From positions 80,320 to 144,319 of the forward strand of contig JAQWMQ010000016.1 of the NCBI GenBank assembly GCA_029246705.1: a DNA stretch of 64,000 nucleotides, given 5' to 3'. The notes below the pieces were generated by a model. That model did no database searches, was not told the DNA's origin, and saw only the letters and a program-made list of their open reading frames with translations. Position numbers and translations under genes: made by a program. This stretch comes from Phycisphaerales bacterium. Its GTDB lineage: Bacteria; Planctomycetota; Phycisphaerae; Phycisphaerales; SM1A02. This document shows positions 54,775 to 63,019 of this stretch, in pieces; position 1 is the first letter of the stretch; each line of letters begins with the position of its first letter.

Positions 54775-56238
54775 GTGGCACTCTTCGGCAAGAAGAAGCA
54801 GGACGACGGCGACGGCAATACCGGCTTCCAGCCTCAACCGGACAAGGCGAAACCCTGGCTCGACCAGGCCAAGCACATCGTCGACACCGGAAACTTCACC
54901 TATGCACTGACCTGCTACGCCTCGGCGCTCAAGCTCGATCCCAGCCCGATGAGCACGCACATGGCGATGTACGAGGCTGCAGTCGGACACCACAACTCCG
55001 GTGGTGAAGCCGCCTCGCGCAAGGAACTGAAGGATGTCGACGGTCCCGGACCGGTCGAGAAGTTCGCGACCGCGGAACTGGCCTGGATGCGGGACCTCAA
55101 CAACCACACCCTGGCCCTGAAGCTCCTCGACTCCGCGGGGAAGGCGAACCAGATGGAGTTCGGCCAGTGGCTGGCGCCCAAGGTGCTCAACATGATTCGG
55201 CGGTCGAAGAAGCAGTCGAAGTCCGACTACGTGAAGGCGAAGAACCTCTTCAGCGGAGTCGGCGCCTGGGACGAAGCCTTCATGGCCGGCGAGGCTGCGG
55301 TCAAGATCGATCCCAGCGATGCCGGACTGGTCCAGGATCTCAAGCAGCTCACCGCCCAGCGTGCGATCGTCTCCGGTGGCTACCAGGATGCCGCCAACGA
55401 AAAGGGCGACTTCCGCACCGCGGTCAAGGACCTCGACGAACAGCAGCGGCTCGAGGATGAAACATCGATGGTGGGCGGCAATGCCGACGATCGCATGGTC
55501 GAGGTGGCCCGGAAGGAACTCGAGGAGAACATGACCTCCCCCGAGGCCGTGCAGAAGCTCGCGAAGACCCTGCTCCGCAAGAACACGCCGGAAGCCACCG
55601 AGGAAGCCCACGATGTCTACATGGCGGGTTTCGAGCGGCTCACCCAGTATCGATTCCGCATGGCTGCCGGCGACATCCGACTGAACCAGTCCAAGGAAAA
55701 GCTCCGAGGACTGAAGAAGGTGGTCGAAGCGAATGCCGAGGACCAGACCGCCAAGGATCGCCTGACCGAGGCCAGGAGTGCCTACACCCAGTTGAAGGCC
55801 GTGGAATTCACGGAACGGGCCAAGAAGTACCCGACCGACCGTTCGATCAAGTACGAACTCGGCAATGTCCTCTTCGAACAGGGCGACTTCGAGAGTGCGA
55901 TGTCGAACTTCCAGGAATGCAAGGACGAGCCGAAGTTCCGCGTGACCAGCGCACATCGACTCGGACGCTGCTTCTCCGAGGAGGGGTGGAACCAGGAAGC
56001 GATCGCCGAGTATCGCGATGCACTGGAGTGGATCGACGCCACCACCCGGGAACTCGAGCTCCCAATCAAGTACGACATGATGGTGTCGCTCATCGCCCAG
56101 GCAGGCGAGAGCAGGTCCCGGGAGCTTGCCGAGGAGGCCGCCGAGATCTGTTCCGCGATCGTTCGCAAGGACATCAAGTACCGCGACATCCGTGATCGTC
56201 GAAGAGAGATCGACGAACTGACGAAGTCACTCAGCTGA
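54775..56238 (+). CDS. Tetratricopeptide-repeat protein
   Basis: A 487-residue soluble protein. The N-terminus (MALFGKKKQDDGDG) is followed by TPR-like helices: KHIVDTGNFTYALTCYASALKLDP near residues 30-53, and more at GNVLFEQGDFESAMSNFQECK and HRLGRCFSEEGWNQEAIAEYRDALEW near 365-415. The middle (about 200-330) is charged and helical. GTG at 54775 has AGGAG 8 nt upstream and is preferred to a TTG six codons earlier. It probably acts as a protein scaffold; the partner is unknown. It is divergent from def and precedes kdsB by 39 bp. Confidence 0.8.
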   Translation: MALFGKKKQDDGDGNTGFQPQPDKAKPWLDQAKHIVDTGNFTYALTCYASALKLDPSPMSTHMAMYEAAVGHHNSGGEAASRKELKDVDGPGPVEKFATAELAWMRDLNNHTLALKLLDSAGKANQMEFGQWLAPKVLNMIRRSKKQSKSDYVKAKNLFSGVGAWDEAFMAGEAAVKIDPSDAGLVQDLKQLTAQRAIVSGGYQDAANEKGDFRTAVKDLDEQQRLEDETSMVGGNADDRMVEVARKELEENMTSPEAVQKLAKTLLRKNTPEATEEAHDVYMAGFERLTQYRFRMAAGDIRLNQSKEKLRGLKKVVEANAEDQTAKDRLTEARSAYTQLKAVEFTERAKKYPTDRSIKYELGNVLFEQGDFESAMSNFQECKDEPKFRVTSAHRLGRCFSEEGWNQEAIAEYRDALEWIDATTRELELPIKYDMMVSLIAQAGESRSRELAEEAAEICSAIVRKDIKYRDIRDRRREIDELTKSLS

Positions 56239-56277
56239 GTGCCGGACCCGGTCATCGACCGGCCGGAGGAGCGTCTC

Positions 56278-57048
56278 ATGGGCACGAGCGACCACGCGAT
56301 CGACGCGCCTTCCGGTGAAATCGTCGCGATCATTCCCACCCGCATGGGCTCCACCCGCTTCCCCGGCAAGCCCCTGGCAGATGCCACCGGCAGGCCGATG
56401 GTCCAGCATGTCTGTGAACAGGCCGAGGCCGCTTCGCGCATCGATCGCGTGATCGTCGCCACCGACGACGAGAGGATCCTTCGAGCCGTCGAGGCCTTCG
56501 GCGGATTCGCGGTGATGACCGATCCCGGACACCCCAACGGCACCAGTCGGATCGCCGAGGTCGCCAGCGGACTCGACTGCAGGATGGTGGTCAATGTCCA
56601 GGGTGACGAGCCGATGATCGACCCAGCCGCGATCGATGCCGTCGTTGAAGCACTCGAGGACGACCCCGAGGCCGGCATGGCCACCGTCGCCTGCCCGTTC
56701 GCCACCGGGGAGGACCCCGAGGACCCGAATCTGGTGAAGGCCTTTCCCCGGGATGATGGTCGGGCCGGCGCCTTTTCACGGGCCACGGCCCCGGACCCGA
56801 TCCTGGGACACGAGCCGGTGGCGCCGCCACTTCGCCATCTCGGCCTCTATGCCTACCGCCCCGAATACCTCCAGCAGTTCGCCGCCCTCGCCTCAACCCC
56901 ACTGGAACAGTCCGAGCGCCTCGAGCAACTTCGTGCCTTGGAACACGGACACCCCATCGCGCTCGGCCAGGTGGCCTGGGCCCACCACGGCATCGACACG
57001 CCAGAGCAGTACCAGGCCTTCGTGGATCTTTGGACGGCTGGACGTTAG
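56278..57048 (+). CDS. kdsB: CMP-KDO synthetase
   Basis: Activates 3-deoxy-manno-octulosonate with CTP for LPS inner core. The 256-residue product has AIIPTRMGSTRFPGKPL near residues 17-33, the sugar-nucleotide block IVATDDERI, VVNVQGDEPMIDP near 103-115 and RHLGLYAYRPEYL near 190-202. Size is normal. The ATG at 56278 has GGAGG 10 nt upstream; a GTG directly after the TPR gene stop (56239) would add an unusual N-terminus. LPS synthesis is thus implied, consistent with an outer membrane. It precedes pyrG, which supplies CTP, by 47 bp. Confidence 0.93.
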   Translation: MGTSDHAIDAPSGEIVAIIPTRMGSTRFPGKPLADATGRPMVQHVCEQAEAASRIDRVIVATDDERILRAVEAFGGFAVMTDPGHPNGTSRIAEVASGLDCRMVVNVQGDEPMIDPAAIDAVVEALEDDPEAGMATVACPFATGEDPEDPNLVKAFPRDDGRAGAFSRATAPDPILGHEPVAPPLRHLGLYAYRPEYLQQFAALASTPLEQSERLEQLRALEHGHPIALGQVAWAHHGIDTPEQYQAFVDLWTAGR

Positions 57049-57082
57049 GGCGAAAAGCCACTGGTGGGCGAGTGCCCTTCAT

Positions 57083-57090
57083 GCTATCGT
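57083..57090 (+). promoter_or_regulatory. Probable -10 box of pyrG, leaderless geometry
   Basis: GCTATCGT ends 5-7 nt before the pyrG ATG at 57096; the gap CACGT has no ribosome binding site. Confidence 0.4.
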
Positions 57091-57095
57091 CACGT

Positions 57096-58964
57096 ATGCC
57101 CCCCCAAACACACGATCAGCACAACGAACACGATCAGGACCCTGATTTCCTCGCTCGCCTGGGCACCTCCGGTGAGATGAGCGAGAACTATTCTCCCATC
57201 CCGGAAGGCTACCAACAGGGACGAACCAAGTTCGTGGTTGTCCTGGGTACCGTGATGAGCGGGCTTGGCAAGGGCATCTTCTCGAGCTCGCTCGCGAAAC
57301 TGCTCAAGGACAAGGGGCTGACCGTCGCGCCCATCAAGCTCGAGGGGTACCTGAACATTGATTCGGGCACCCTCAACCCCTATCGACACGGCGAAGTCTT
57401 CGTGCTGGAGGACGGTCTGGAAACGGACATGGACCTGGGCACCTACGAGCGAATCCTCGACCAGAATCTCAATCGCAAGAACTTCCTCACCGCCGGCCAG
57501 ATCTACACCGAGATCCTCGAACGCGAACGACGGGGTGACTACCTCGGTCGCGACGTCCAGATGATCCCCCACGTGACCGGCGAGGTGAAGCGGAAGCTTC
57601 GAGAACTGGCGCTGACCGGCAACCAGGGCAAACAGTGCGACGTCGTCTTCGTCGAGGTCGGCGGAACCGCCGGTGACTACGAGAACGGTTTCTACATCGA
57701 GGCGCTGCGCGAGCTGGCCTTCGAGGAAGGACCGGACTCGACCTGCTTCGTCGCACTCACCTACATCATCGAACCCTCGATACTCGGCGAGCAGAAATCC
57801 AAGGCCGCCCAACTCGGGATCAAGCGACTCCTGGAAGCCGGCATCCAGCCGTCGATCATCGCCTGTCGCGCGAAGGACCCGGTCACCAACCAGGTCATGG
57901 AGAAGATCGGCATGTTCTCGAACGTGCCGATGAACAGGATCTTCTCCATGCACGACCGTGAATCGATCTACACCATCCCCGACGCGATGCGTGCGGCAAG
58001 GCTCGACGGACAGATCCTCTCGATCCTCGACATGCACGAACGAGTCGACCCGACCCACGAGGACCGGGCCCGCGGCGAGTGGAAGCAGTTCACCCAGCAG
58101 CTCCTGGCCACCAGGCGACACAAGATCAACATCGCGATCACCGGAAAGTACGCCGCACTGCGCGATGCCTACGCCTCGATCGACAAGGCCCTTGAACACT
58201 GTGCAACCCAGCTTTCAGCCGACATCAACGCACACTGGATCGACACCACCTCGATCGAGACCAGCGCGGACGCCGACAAGGCACTTGCAGGCATGCACGG
58301 CATCATCGTGCCGGGAGGCTTCGGTCTTCGCGGGGTCGAGGGCAAGATCCTCTGCGTGGAACACGCCCGGACCAACCGCCTCCCCTACCTGGGCATCTGC
58401 CTGGGGTTCCAGGTCGCCGTGATCGAGTACGCACGAAACGTGATGGGACTGCCCGGAGCCCATTCCACCGAATTCGAACCGGACTGTGCGGGCGCGATCA
58501 TCGCGGAACTCCCGGAGCAGAAGAAGCTGGAAGGCATCCTCGGCGGCACGATGCGACTGGGCGCCCAGGACGTGGTGCTCAGGGAAGGTTCGCTGGCGAG
58601 GCACCTCTACAACGGACAAGCCAGTGTCCGGGAACGGTTCCGACACCGCTACGAAGTCGAGCCCGGCTACATCGACCGGCTTGCGGATGCGGGCCTTCAT
58701 TTCTCCGGTCGACATCCGGATTATCCGATCATGCAGGTCCTCGAACTGGAATCGACCCAGCATCCCTACTTCGTCGGTGCCCAGTTCCACCCGGAACTGA
58801 CCTCCCGACCGCTGACGCCGAACCCGCTCTTCATGGGACTGGTGGCTGCCGCCATCCGGACAGCCGAACCGGAGGCCTCCCTGGACGATCTCCCGGCCCA
58901 ATGGAAGCCCAACCACTCCGGGGACACCGCCAACGGGCATGAGTTCGCCCAGAGCCCCGGTTGA
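57096..58964 (+). CDS. pyrG: CTP synthase
   Basis: Makes CTP from UTP and glutamine. The 622-residue product is longer than the usual 545. An extra N-terminal stretch of about 45 residues precedes the synthase domain. That domain has GTVMSGLGKGIFSSSLAKLL near 55-74, GEVFVLEDGLETDMDLGTYER near 102-122 in shortened form and VEVGGTAGDYENGF near 190-203. The glutaminase domain has the nucleophile in LGICLGFQVAVIEYA near 430-444 and AQFHPELTSRP near 565-575. The synthase domain is divergent from the E. coli form (GTAGDYENGFYIEA replaces GTVGDIES), but the catalytic residues appear intact. A C-terminal tail of about 35 residues is also extra. Confidence 0.93.
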   Translation: MPPQTHDQHNEHDQDPDFLARLGTSGEMSENYSPIPEGYQQGRTKFVVVLGTVMSGLGKGIFSSSLAKLLKDKGLTVAPIKLEGYLNIDSGTLNPYRHGEVFVLEDGLETDMDLGTYERILDQNLNRKNFLTAGQIYTEILERERRGDYLGRDVQMIPHVTGEVKRKLRELALTGNQGKQCDVVFVEVGGTAGDYENGFYIEALRELAFEEGPDSTCFVALTYIIEPSILGEQKSKAAQLGIKRLLEAGIQPSIIACRAKDPVTNQVMEKIGMFSNVPMNRIFSMHDRESIYTIPDAMRAARLDGQILSILDMHERVDPTHEDRARGEWKQFTQQLLATRRHKINIAITGKYAALRDAYASIDKALEHCATQLSADINAHWIDTTSIETSADADKALAGMHGIIVPGGFGLRGVEGKILCVEHARTNRLPYLGICLGFQVAVIEYARNVMGLPGAHSTEFEPDCAGAIIAELPEQKKLEGILGGTMRLGAQDVVLREGSLARHLYNGQASVRERFRHRYEVEPGYIDRLADAGLHFSGRHPDYPIMQVLELESTQHPYFVGAQFHPELTSRPLTPNPLFMGLVAAAIRTAEPEASLDDLPAQWKPNHSGDTANGHEFAQSPG

Positions 58965-59109
58965 GGACCTCCTCGAGACGAGAAGACGCGAATGATCCGG
59001 TCATTCCGGCTCGAAGTCGCCCAAGTGGTGAGGAAACGAGTATCCTTTCTGCCCGACTGAATGACGGATCCACCCGGCCCGACCACGGACCGGGAGTTCC
59101 GATAGCCAC

Positions 59110-59183
59110 GGCGATATAGCTCAGCTGGCTAGAGCATGGGATTCATAAACCCAAGGTCGCAGGTTCGAGTCCTGCTATCGCCA
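59110..59183 (+). tRNA. tRNA-Met (CAT)
   Basis: A 74-nt cloverleaf: acceptor GGCGATA pairs with TATCGCC, D-arm GCTC...GAGC, anticodon loop TTCATAA (anticodon CAT) and T-arm GCAGG-TTCGAGT-CCTGC. The G1-C72 pair excludes the initiator. An elongator Met is most likely; an Ile tRNA with lysidine at CAT is possible. CCA is not encoded. TATCCT at 59041 could be its -10 box. Confidence 0.95.
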
Positions 59184-59186
59184 TTT

Positions 59187-59217
59187 GAAGGCCCGACCCC
59201 GACGGGGACGGGCCTTC
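59187..59217 (+). terminator. Terminator-like hairpin after tRNA-Met
   Basis: GAAGGCCCG (59187-59195) pairs perfectly with CGGGCCTTC (59209-59217), with an inner CCCC/GGGG pair, a strong stem directly after the tRNA 3' end. No T-run follows. Confidence 0.6.
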
Positions 59218-59392
59218 ATCATGTTCTGAAGACAAAAAACCCCGCAAAATCATTGATTCAGGTCGACGATTGACGGTTTGTATACGTAGATAGTCAATGG
59301 AGTCGTGGAAACTCCATCTTGCTGTTTCGGCACGGGCATACGGCTCTTGGACTTGGCTCCGGGACCTGATGCGCCTACTCTGGAACAGACCG

Positions 59393-59432
59393 CCGGAACC
59401 GGAACGTGTTCTAGAGCACGTTCCGGTTCCGG
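59393..59432. repeat. 16-bp perfect inverted repeat upstream of the prepilin-like gene
   Basis: CCGGAACCGGAACGTG (59393-59408) and CACGTTCCGGTTCCGG (59417-59432) are exact inverted copies around an 8-nt centre TTCTAGAG. The same GGTTCC-type elements continue for about 15 bp on the right. It lies 100 bp before the prepilin-like gene, in a 348-bp gap (59184-59531). Apart from the hairpin after the tRNA and this repeat, nothing else is recognised in the gap. It could be an operator or an RNA hairpin. Confidence 0.85.
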
Positions 59433-59531
59433 TTCGGTTCCAATCCAAGCACCAGATCCTCACGGACGATTCGGGGTCGTCACCCCCTGCTGGACCATCA
59501 GCACGCTCCGCGAGGCGAGGATACATAGCCG

Positions 59532-60455
59532 ATGAAGCTCCACATGCAGCACCCGACCACCTTGCCCAGACGCGCCTTCACCCTCGTTGAATTGCTCGTG
59601 GTGCTCACCGTGATCCTGCTCCTCATGGGTCTGGTCTGGGCATCGATCGGCAAGGTGCGCGAGCAAGCCACCCAGACCGGTTGCCTGAGCAATCAGCGCC
59701 AGCTGAACCTCGCCAACTACGGCTTTGCCGCCGACAACGACGGCACCTTCATGAGCCCGCGTTCGGACCCCAACTTCGCGGCCGGTACCGGTGATGCTTC
59801 GGACATCGCCGACTGCTCCCGGGGTGGCGAGGAATACCGTCTCTTCACCAAGTCCTTTGACGGCGGTGGTCAGGACCGGATGTACACCGACGAGAACGGT
59901 CGGCCCCAGGAATACGACCTGGCCCTCACCGACGGCGCCGCCTGGGAATACCTCGGCGACACCAAGGTCTACAAGTCTCCGCTGGACCCGACCAGCCGAC
60001 TTCGCAGCTATGCGTTCAACGCCTACGTCGGTGAGATCTGCCCGGACAACCTCCCCATCGACGGCATCGGTACCGAAGTCGCCCAGGGCTGGCGTTCGGC
60101 GCGCACCTTGAGCGGCCTGCCGAAACCCAACGAGACCCTGATGACGATCTGCGAGGAAGACGCGAACGACCAGGGCCCCGCCTACAACAACCAGGGCTGG
60201 GTGGTGAAGAGCTGGGAGGACTACCAGGCCTGGTGGGACTACCCCGCACCCTGGCTGAAGGATGGCGTCACCCTCTCATTCTGTGACGGCTCGACCAGCT
60301 TCTACAAGTTCAAGGCGCCCGACCTCGGGAACATCCTGATCGCCAATTCAGCCTCGGGCTTCGGCTACCACCGAGCCACCTACAGCGGTGAGGGTGGCGA
60401 AAGCGATCTCCTCTGGTTCCAGGAACACATGCTTCCGGGTCGCCTCACCTACTGA
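59532..60455 (+). CDS. Prepilin-like (DUF1559-type) protein
   Basis: A 307-residue protein with a type IV prepilin-like N-terminus: basic leader, then RRAFTLVELLVVLTVILLLMG (cleavable by a prepilin peptidase after the short leader), followed by one membrane helix and a large soluble head. The head contains GCLSNQRQLNLANYGFAADN, a planctomycete DUF1559 hallmark, and a C-terminal LSFCDGSTSFYKF. Such proteins are abundant in planctomycetes, presumed pseudopilin or surface-layer components. The ATG at 59532 follows GGATAC by 7 nt. It stands alone between tRNA-Met and the following lipoprotein. Confidence 0.85.
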   Translation: MKLHMQHPTTLPRRAFTLVELLVVLTVILLLMGLVWASIGKVREQATQTGCLSNQRQLNLANYGFAADNDGTFMSPRSDPNFAAGTGDASDIADCSRGGEEYRLFTKSFDGGGQDRMYTDENGRPQEYDLALTDGAAWEYLGDTKVYKSPLDPTSRLRSYAFNAYVGEICPDNLPIDGIGTEVAQGWRSARTLSGLPKPNETLMTICEEDANDQGPAYNNQGWVVKSWEDYQAWWDYPAPWLKDGVTLSFCDGSTSFYKFKAPDLGNILIANSASGFGYHRATYSGEGGESDLLWFQEHMLPGRLTY

Positions 60456-60528
60456 GCAGAGACCGACCATTCCATCGAGCCACTCGATGGCCTCGGCGAC
60501 CGGTGATTGCCCGCACCCGGTCCAGAGA

Positions 60529-60536
60529 GCTACCAT
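60529..60536 (+). promoter_or_regulatory. Probable -10 box, leaderless geometry
   Basis: GCTACCAT ends 6-8 nt before the ATG at 60543; the gap GAACCC has no ribosome binding site. The core GCTACC is the same as at the Na/Pi carrier gene. Confidence 0.4.
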
Positions 60537-60542
60537 GAACCC

Positions 60543-61034
60543 ATGGACACTTCTCTCACCTTCAACGGCCGTTTCCTCGCACCGCTCTGCACTCGACGGG
60601 GCAGGCATCTCCTCTTGACCCTGGTCGCGGGCATCCTGCTTGCAGGGTGTAGTGGTGACTCTTCCGATGAACGCAAGAACGGAGCCGTATCGTCCTTTGC
60701 GATTCGACAGTTCATGGCGCCCGGACAATCCATCGCCCAGACCCTTGATACCGGCGGCCGCTGCCTCATCTTCCTCGAACTGACCAACGTCGAGGATGGC
60801 AGTCCCAACGAAATCGATCCGAGCTGGGTCTTTGAATTGTCGATCACCAGCCCCCGGGGCGAGAAGGTCCCCCTGCTGGCGGACCCCTGGATCCCCAACG
60901 CCTGGAAGAAGGACGAAGGCGTCGTTCTGGTCGGCGGCTTCGAGGCACCTTCACGGGGCAACTACCAGATCGACATCACCTCGCCGAACTGCCCGCCACG
61001 AACCGCACCGATGGTGCTGCTTCCGGTCAACTGA
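60543..61034 (+). CDS. Hypothetical lipoprotein
   Basis: A 163-residue exported lipoprotein: basic N-terminus, hydrophobic stretch and lipobox ILLAGC with the cysteine near residue 36. The mature part is beta-rich (FAIRQFMAPGQSIAQTLD, CLIFLELTNVEDG, EGVVLVGGFEAPSRG, YQIDITSPNCPPR) and may be an immunoglobulin-like or extracellular binding domain. No known family is recognised. It is probably monocistronic, between the prepilin-like gene and tRNA-Arg. Confidence 0.78.
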   Translation: MDTSLTFNGRFLAPLCTRRGRHLLLTLVAGILLAGCSGDSSDERKNGAVSSFAIRQFMAPGQSIAQTLDTGGRCLIFLELTNVEDGSPNEIDPSWVFELSITSPRGEKVPLLADPWIPNAWKKDEGVVLVGGFEAPSRGNYQIDITSPNCPPRTAPMVLLPVN

Positions 61035-61039
61035 GCACG

Positions 61040-61069
61040 TTGTCGGCACACCCGCCTTCGCCGTACACT
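61040..61069 (+). promoter_or_regulatory. Promoter of tRNA-Arg
   Basis: TTGTCG (61040-61045) and TACACT (61064-61069) with an 18-bp spacer form a good promoter. The start point would fall close to the tRNA 5' end at 61080. Confidence 0.55.
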
Positions 61070-61079
61070 GACGACCACT

Positions 61080-61153
61080 GCCCCCGTAGCTCAGCTGGAT
61101 AGAGCATTGCTTTCCTAAAGCAGAGGTCACAGGTTCGAGTCCTGTCGGGGGTG
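61080..61153 (+). tRNA. tRNA-Arg (CCT)
   Basis: A 74-nt cloverleaf. Acceptor GCCCCCG pairs with CGGGGGT, with a terminal G-T. The D-arm is GCTC...GAGC. The anticodon stem TTGCT/AGCAG has loop TTCCTAA (anticodon CCT, reads AGG). The T-arm is ACAGG-TTCGAGT-CCTGT. CCA is not encoded. No repeat of its 3' end is found downstream, so there is no sign of an integrated element at this site within the window. Confidence 0.95.
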
Positions 61154-61178
61154 TTTCGCATGTCGCAGGCCCCAGCCT

Positions 61179-61193
61179 TGGGCACCGAAGGTG
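61179..61193 (+). terminator. Short hairpin after tRNA-Arg
   Basis: GGCACC-gaa-GGTGCC is a perfect 6-bp stem about 25 nt past the tRNA. It could end the tRNA transcript. The rest of the 245-bp gap up to the NHLP gene shows no other gene. Confidence 0.3.
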
Positions 61194-61398
61194 CCGGGTA
61201 CGAAACACTCCGGAACACCTTCTCCTTGGCTGGATGACTCCATTCGCACGCTCTTCAGGGGATTTCGCCTCGTCAATGCACCGCGGTCGGGGTACCTCGG
61301 GAGATACCATGGCGTCGTCAGCCCACACACCTGCTGACTGAGTGATCTCGATATCGAACCAAACCAGCTGTAACCAGATATAGCAAGGAGCAACGACC

Positions 61399-61689
61399 AT
61401 GACCGAGCAACGCAATGCGCTGACTGAGCTCTTCGCCGCCTGCTGGAAGGACGAAGCCCTCAAGGCACGCTTCATGAGCGACCCCAAGGCAGTCCTCGCC
61501 GAGCATGGCATGGATGTGCCCGACAACATCGACGTCAACGTCGTCGAGAACTCAGACAACACCGTGTACATCACGATGCCCATGCCACCTGAGGGACATG
61601 CGTCCTTGTCCGATGATGAACTGAGCAACGCCGCTGGCGCTGGCGTCTGCCATATCGTCCTGCCCGGAGGAGCCCACGTCTCCAATTGA
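61399..61689 (+). CDS. NHLP-type RiPP precursor peptide
   Basis: A 96-residue protein that matches the nitrile-hydratase-alpha-like leader peptide (NHLP) family of ribosomally made, modified peptides. It has a helical N-terminus (LTELFAACWKDEALKARFMSDPKAVLAEHGMDVP) given here in outline as LFAACWKDEALKARF...DPKAVLAEHG, then VNVVENSDNTVYITMPMPP. The leader end LSDDELSNAAGAG lies near residues 70-82 and a 14-residue core VCHIVLPGGAHVSN follows. The leader ends in a Gly-rich motif (AGAG) like a double-glycine protease site. AAGGAGC lies 9 nt before the ATG, a strong ribosome binding site. No modifying enzyme or exporter is next to it. Modification is inferred. Confidence 0.85.
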   Translation: MTEQRNALTELFAACWKDEALKARFMSDPKAVLAEHGMDVPDNIDVNVVENSDNTVYITMPMPPEGHASLSDDELSNAAGAGVCHIVLPGGAHVSN

Positions 61690-61808
61690 ACGTGTCTCGA
61701 CGACACCAACGCATCCGATCTGGATGCCGCTGACGTGTCCCCGGATCACCGGCACCCGTCATCAGGCGGTCGATGTCGCCATCGGTTCACCTGAAGAGCA
61801 GGCCGGAG

Positions 61809-62849
61809 TCAGATCGACCAGTTGGCGAGGACGATCGTCAGGTCCGCACCATCAACGATCAGGTCCCCGTTGATGTCATAGGTCTGGTTGGACGTCCCCC
61901 AGTATCCGAGCAACTGACTGAGATCGACGCCGTCGACGATCGAGTCGCCATTGAAGTCACCGGGAATGGAGTCGTCGACGCAGTCGATCACACCGTCGAG
62001 GTCGTGCTGGGAGACGAAATCCCAGATCGCAGTGGCCGCGAAGGACGGGACGTCATGGCCTCCGCCGTCACGACGGAAGTGCTGAACCGCGTGGCAGCCC
62101 TCACCGGCCTCCCAGGTGTATCGAGTCACGCCACCACCAAGATTGACGATCTCCGGAGGCGTCTCGGCCTGGTTCTTTGCAACCCAGTAGGTGTACTGAG
62201 CCGCCGCGGAAGGCACCCAGCCACCGTCGTACGGGGCGTAGAAGTCGTCGGTGCCGAGGATGTGACAGATCGCCGTCGGCTGAGCCGAATCACAGTCCGC
62301 GAAGGTCCAGGGGTACATGCTGGCGGCCACCGCGGCGACGGCCGCGACCTCATCGCTCTTCGCACAGGACAGATCCCAGACGTAGCTTGCACCCATCGAG
62401 TAGCCGCCGACATAGATCCGGGTGCGGTCGGCGTTGTAGGTGGCGACGAGGTCGTCGATCATCGCGCTCGTGAACGCGAGGTCGATCTCGTAATTGCCGT
62501 TGGAGTACCCATCGGGTTCCTCATATCCCCAGCAGGTGCAGCCCTCGAGGACGTCGGGATACGCGTTGGGATAGACCGCGATGAATCGGCGTGAATCGGC
62601 GAGCGAGCGGAAGTCCGCCTCGTAGTTCAGAGCCGCGTTGGCCGTCCCCCCACCACCGTGGTGCCACGCCATGACCGGCAGGTTCTCCGACTCGTTGAAG
62701 TCGACGGGCAGGTAGATCAGGTACTGTCGATCGAGACCGTCGACGTCGATGGTGCGGGTGAAAAGCTGCTGGGCGTCGAGGGGCGTCACGAGGAGCCAAC
62801 CGAAGACCAGGGAGAGCAGAGTGAGGCAAAGCTGATGATGCGTACGCAT
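61809..62849 (-). CDS. Secreted esterase with dockerin repeats
   Basis: A 346-residue exported protein. A signal peptide (TLLSLVFGWLLVTPLDAQ) is followed by an LpqC/PHB-depolymerase-like alpha/beta-hydrolase: MAWHHGGGGTAN near residue 60, the nucleophile in YVGGYSMGASYVWDL near 146-160 and a C-terminal His region (RRDGGGHDVPSF near 260). The tail (about 285-346) holds two dockerin-type calcium-binding repeats, GDFNGDSIVDGVDLSQLLGY and DINGDLIVDGADLTIVLANW, common in planctomycete secreted proteins and presumed to attach the enzyme to a cell-surface partner. Substrate could be polyhydroxybutyrate, feruloyl esters or polysaccharide esters. Confidence 0.85.
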   Translation of the reverse strand: MRTHHQLCLTLLSLVFGWLLVTPLDAQQLFTRTIDVDGLDRQYLIYLPVDFNESENLPVMAWHHGGGGTANAALNYEADFRSLADSRRFIAVYPNAYPDVLEGCTCWGYEEPDGYSNGNYEIDLAFTSAMIDDLVATYNADRTRIYVGGYSMGASYVWDLSCAKSDEVAAVAAVAASMYPWTFADCDSAQPTAICHILGTDDFYAPYDGGWVPSAAAQYTYWVAKNQAETPPEIVNLGGGVTRYTWEAGEGCHAVQHFRRDGGGHDVPSFAATAIWDFVSQHDLDGVIDCVDDSIPGDFNGDSIVDGVDLSQLLGYWGTSNQTYDINGDLIVDGADLTIVLANWSI

Positions 62850-63019
62850 GGGGAGATCCTTGGTGCCCTCCCTGGAACCGAACCTGCTTGCTCGTCGGAC
62901 CTCGGGAAGTACCCCCCAATCCTAGGGCAACCCCCACTGCTCTCCAAGAACTCTGGGGAAGTCGGGTCGCAATTCAGACGGTGGTTTGAAGCTTATCAAC
63001 CGGGCACCAAGCGCCCTGG

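Noticed and set aside
59110..59183. Initiator tRNA-fMet
   Set aside because: The first base pair is G-C, whereas bacterial initiators have a mismatch there.
59393..59432. Possible insertion-sequence end or CRISPR repeat
   Set aside because: There is no transposase, no second copy nearby and no target-site duplication visible.
61080..61153. tRNA-Arg as an attachment site of an integrated element
   Set aside because: No repeat of the tRNA 3' end was found downstream in the window and no integrase gene is present.
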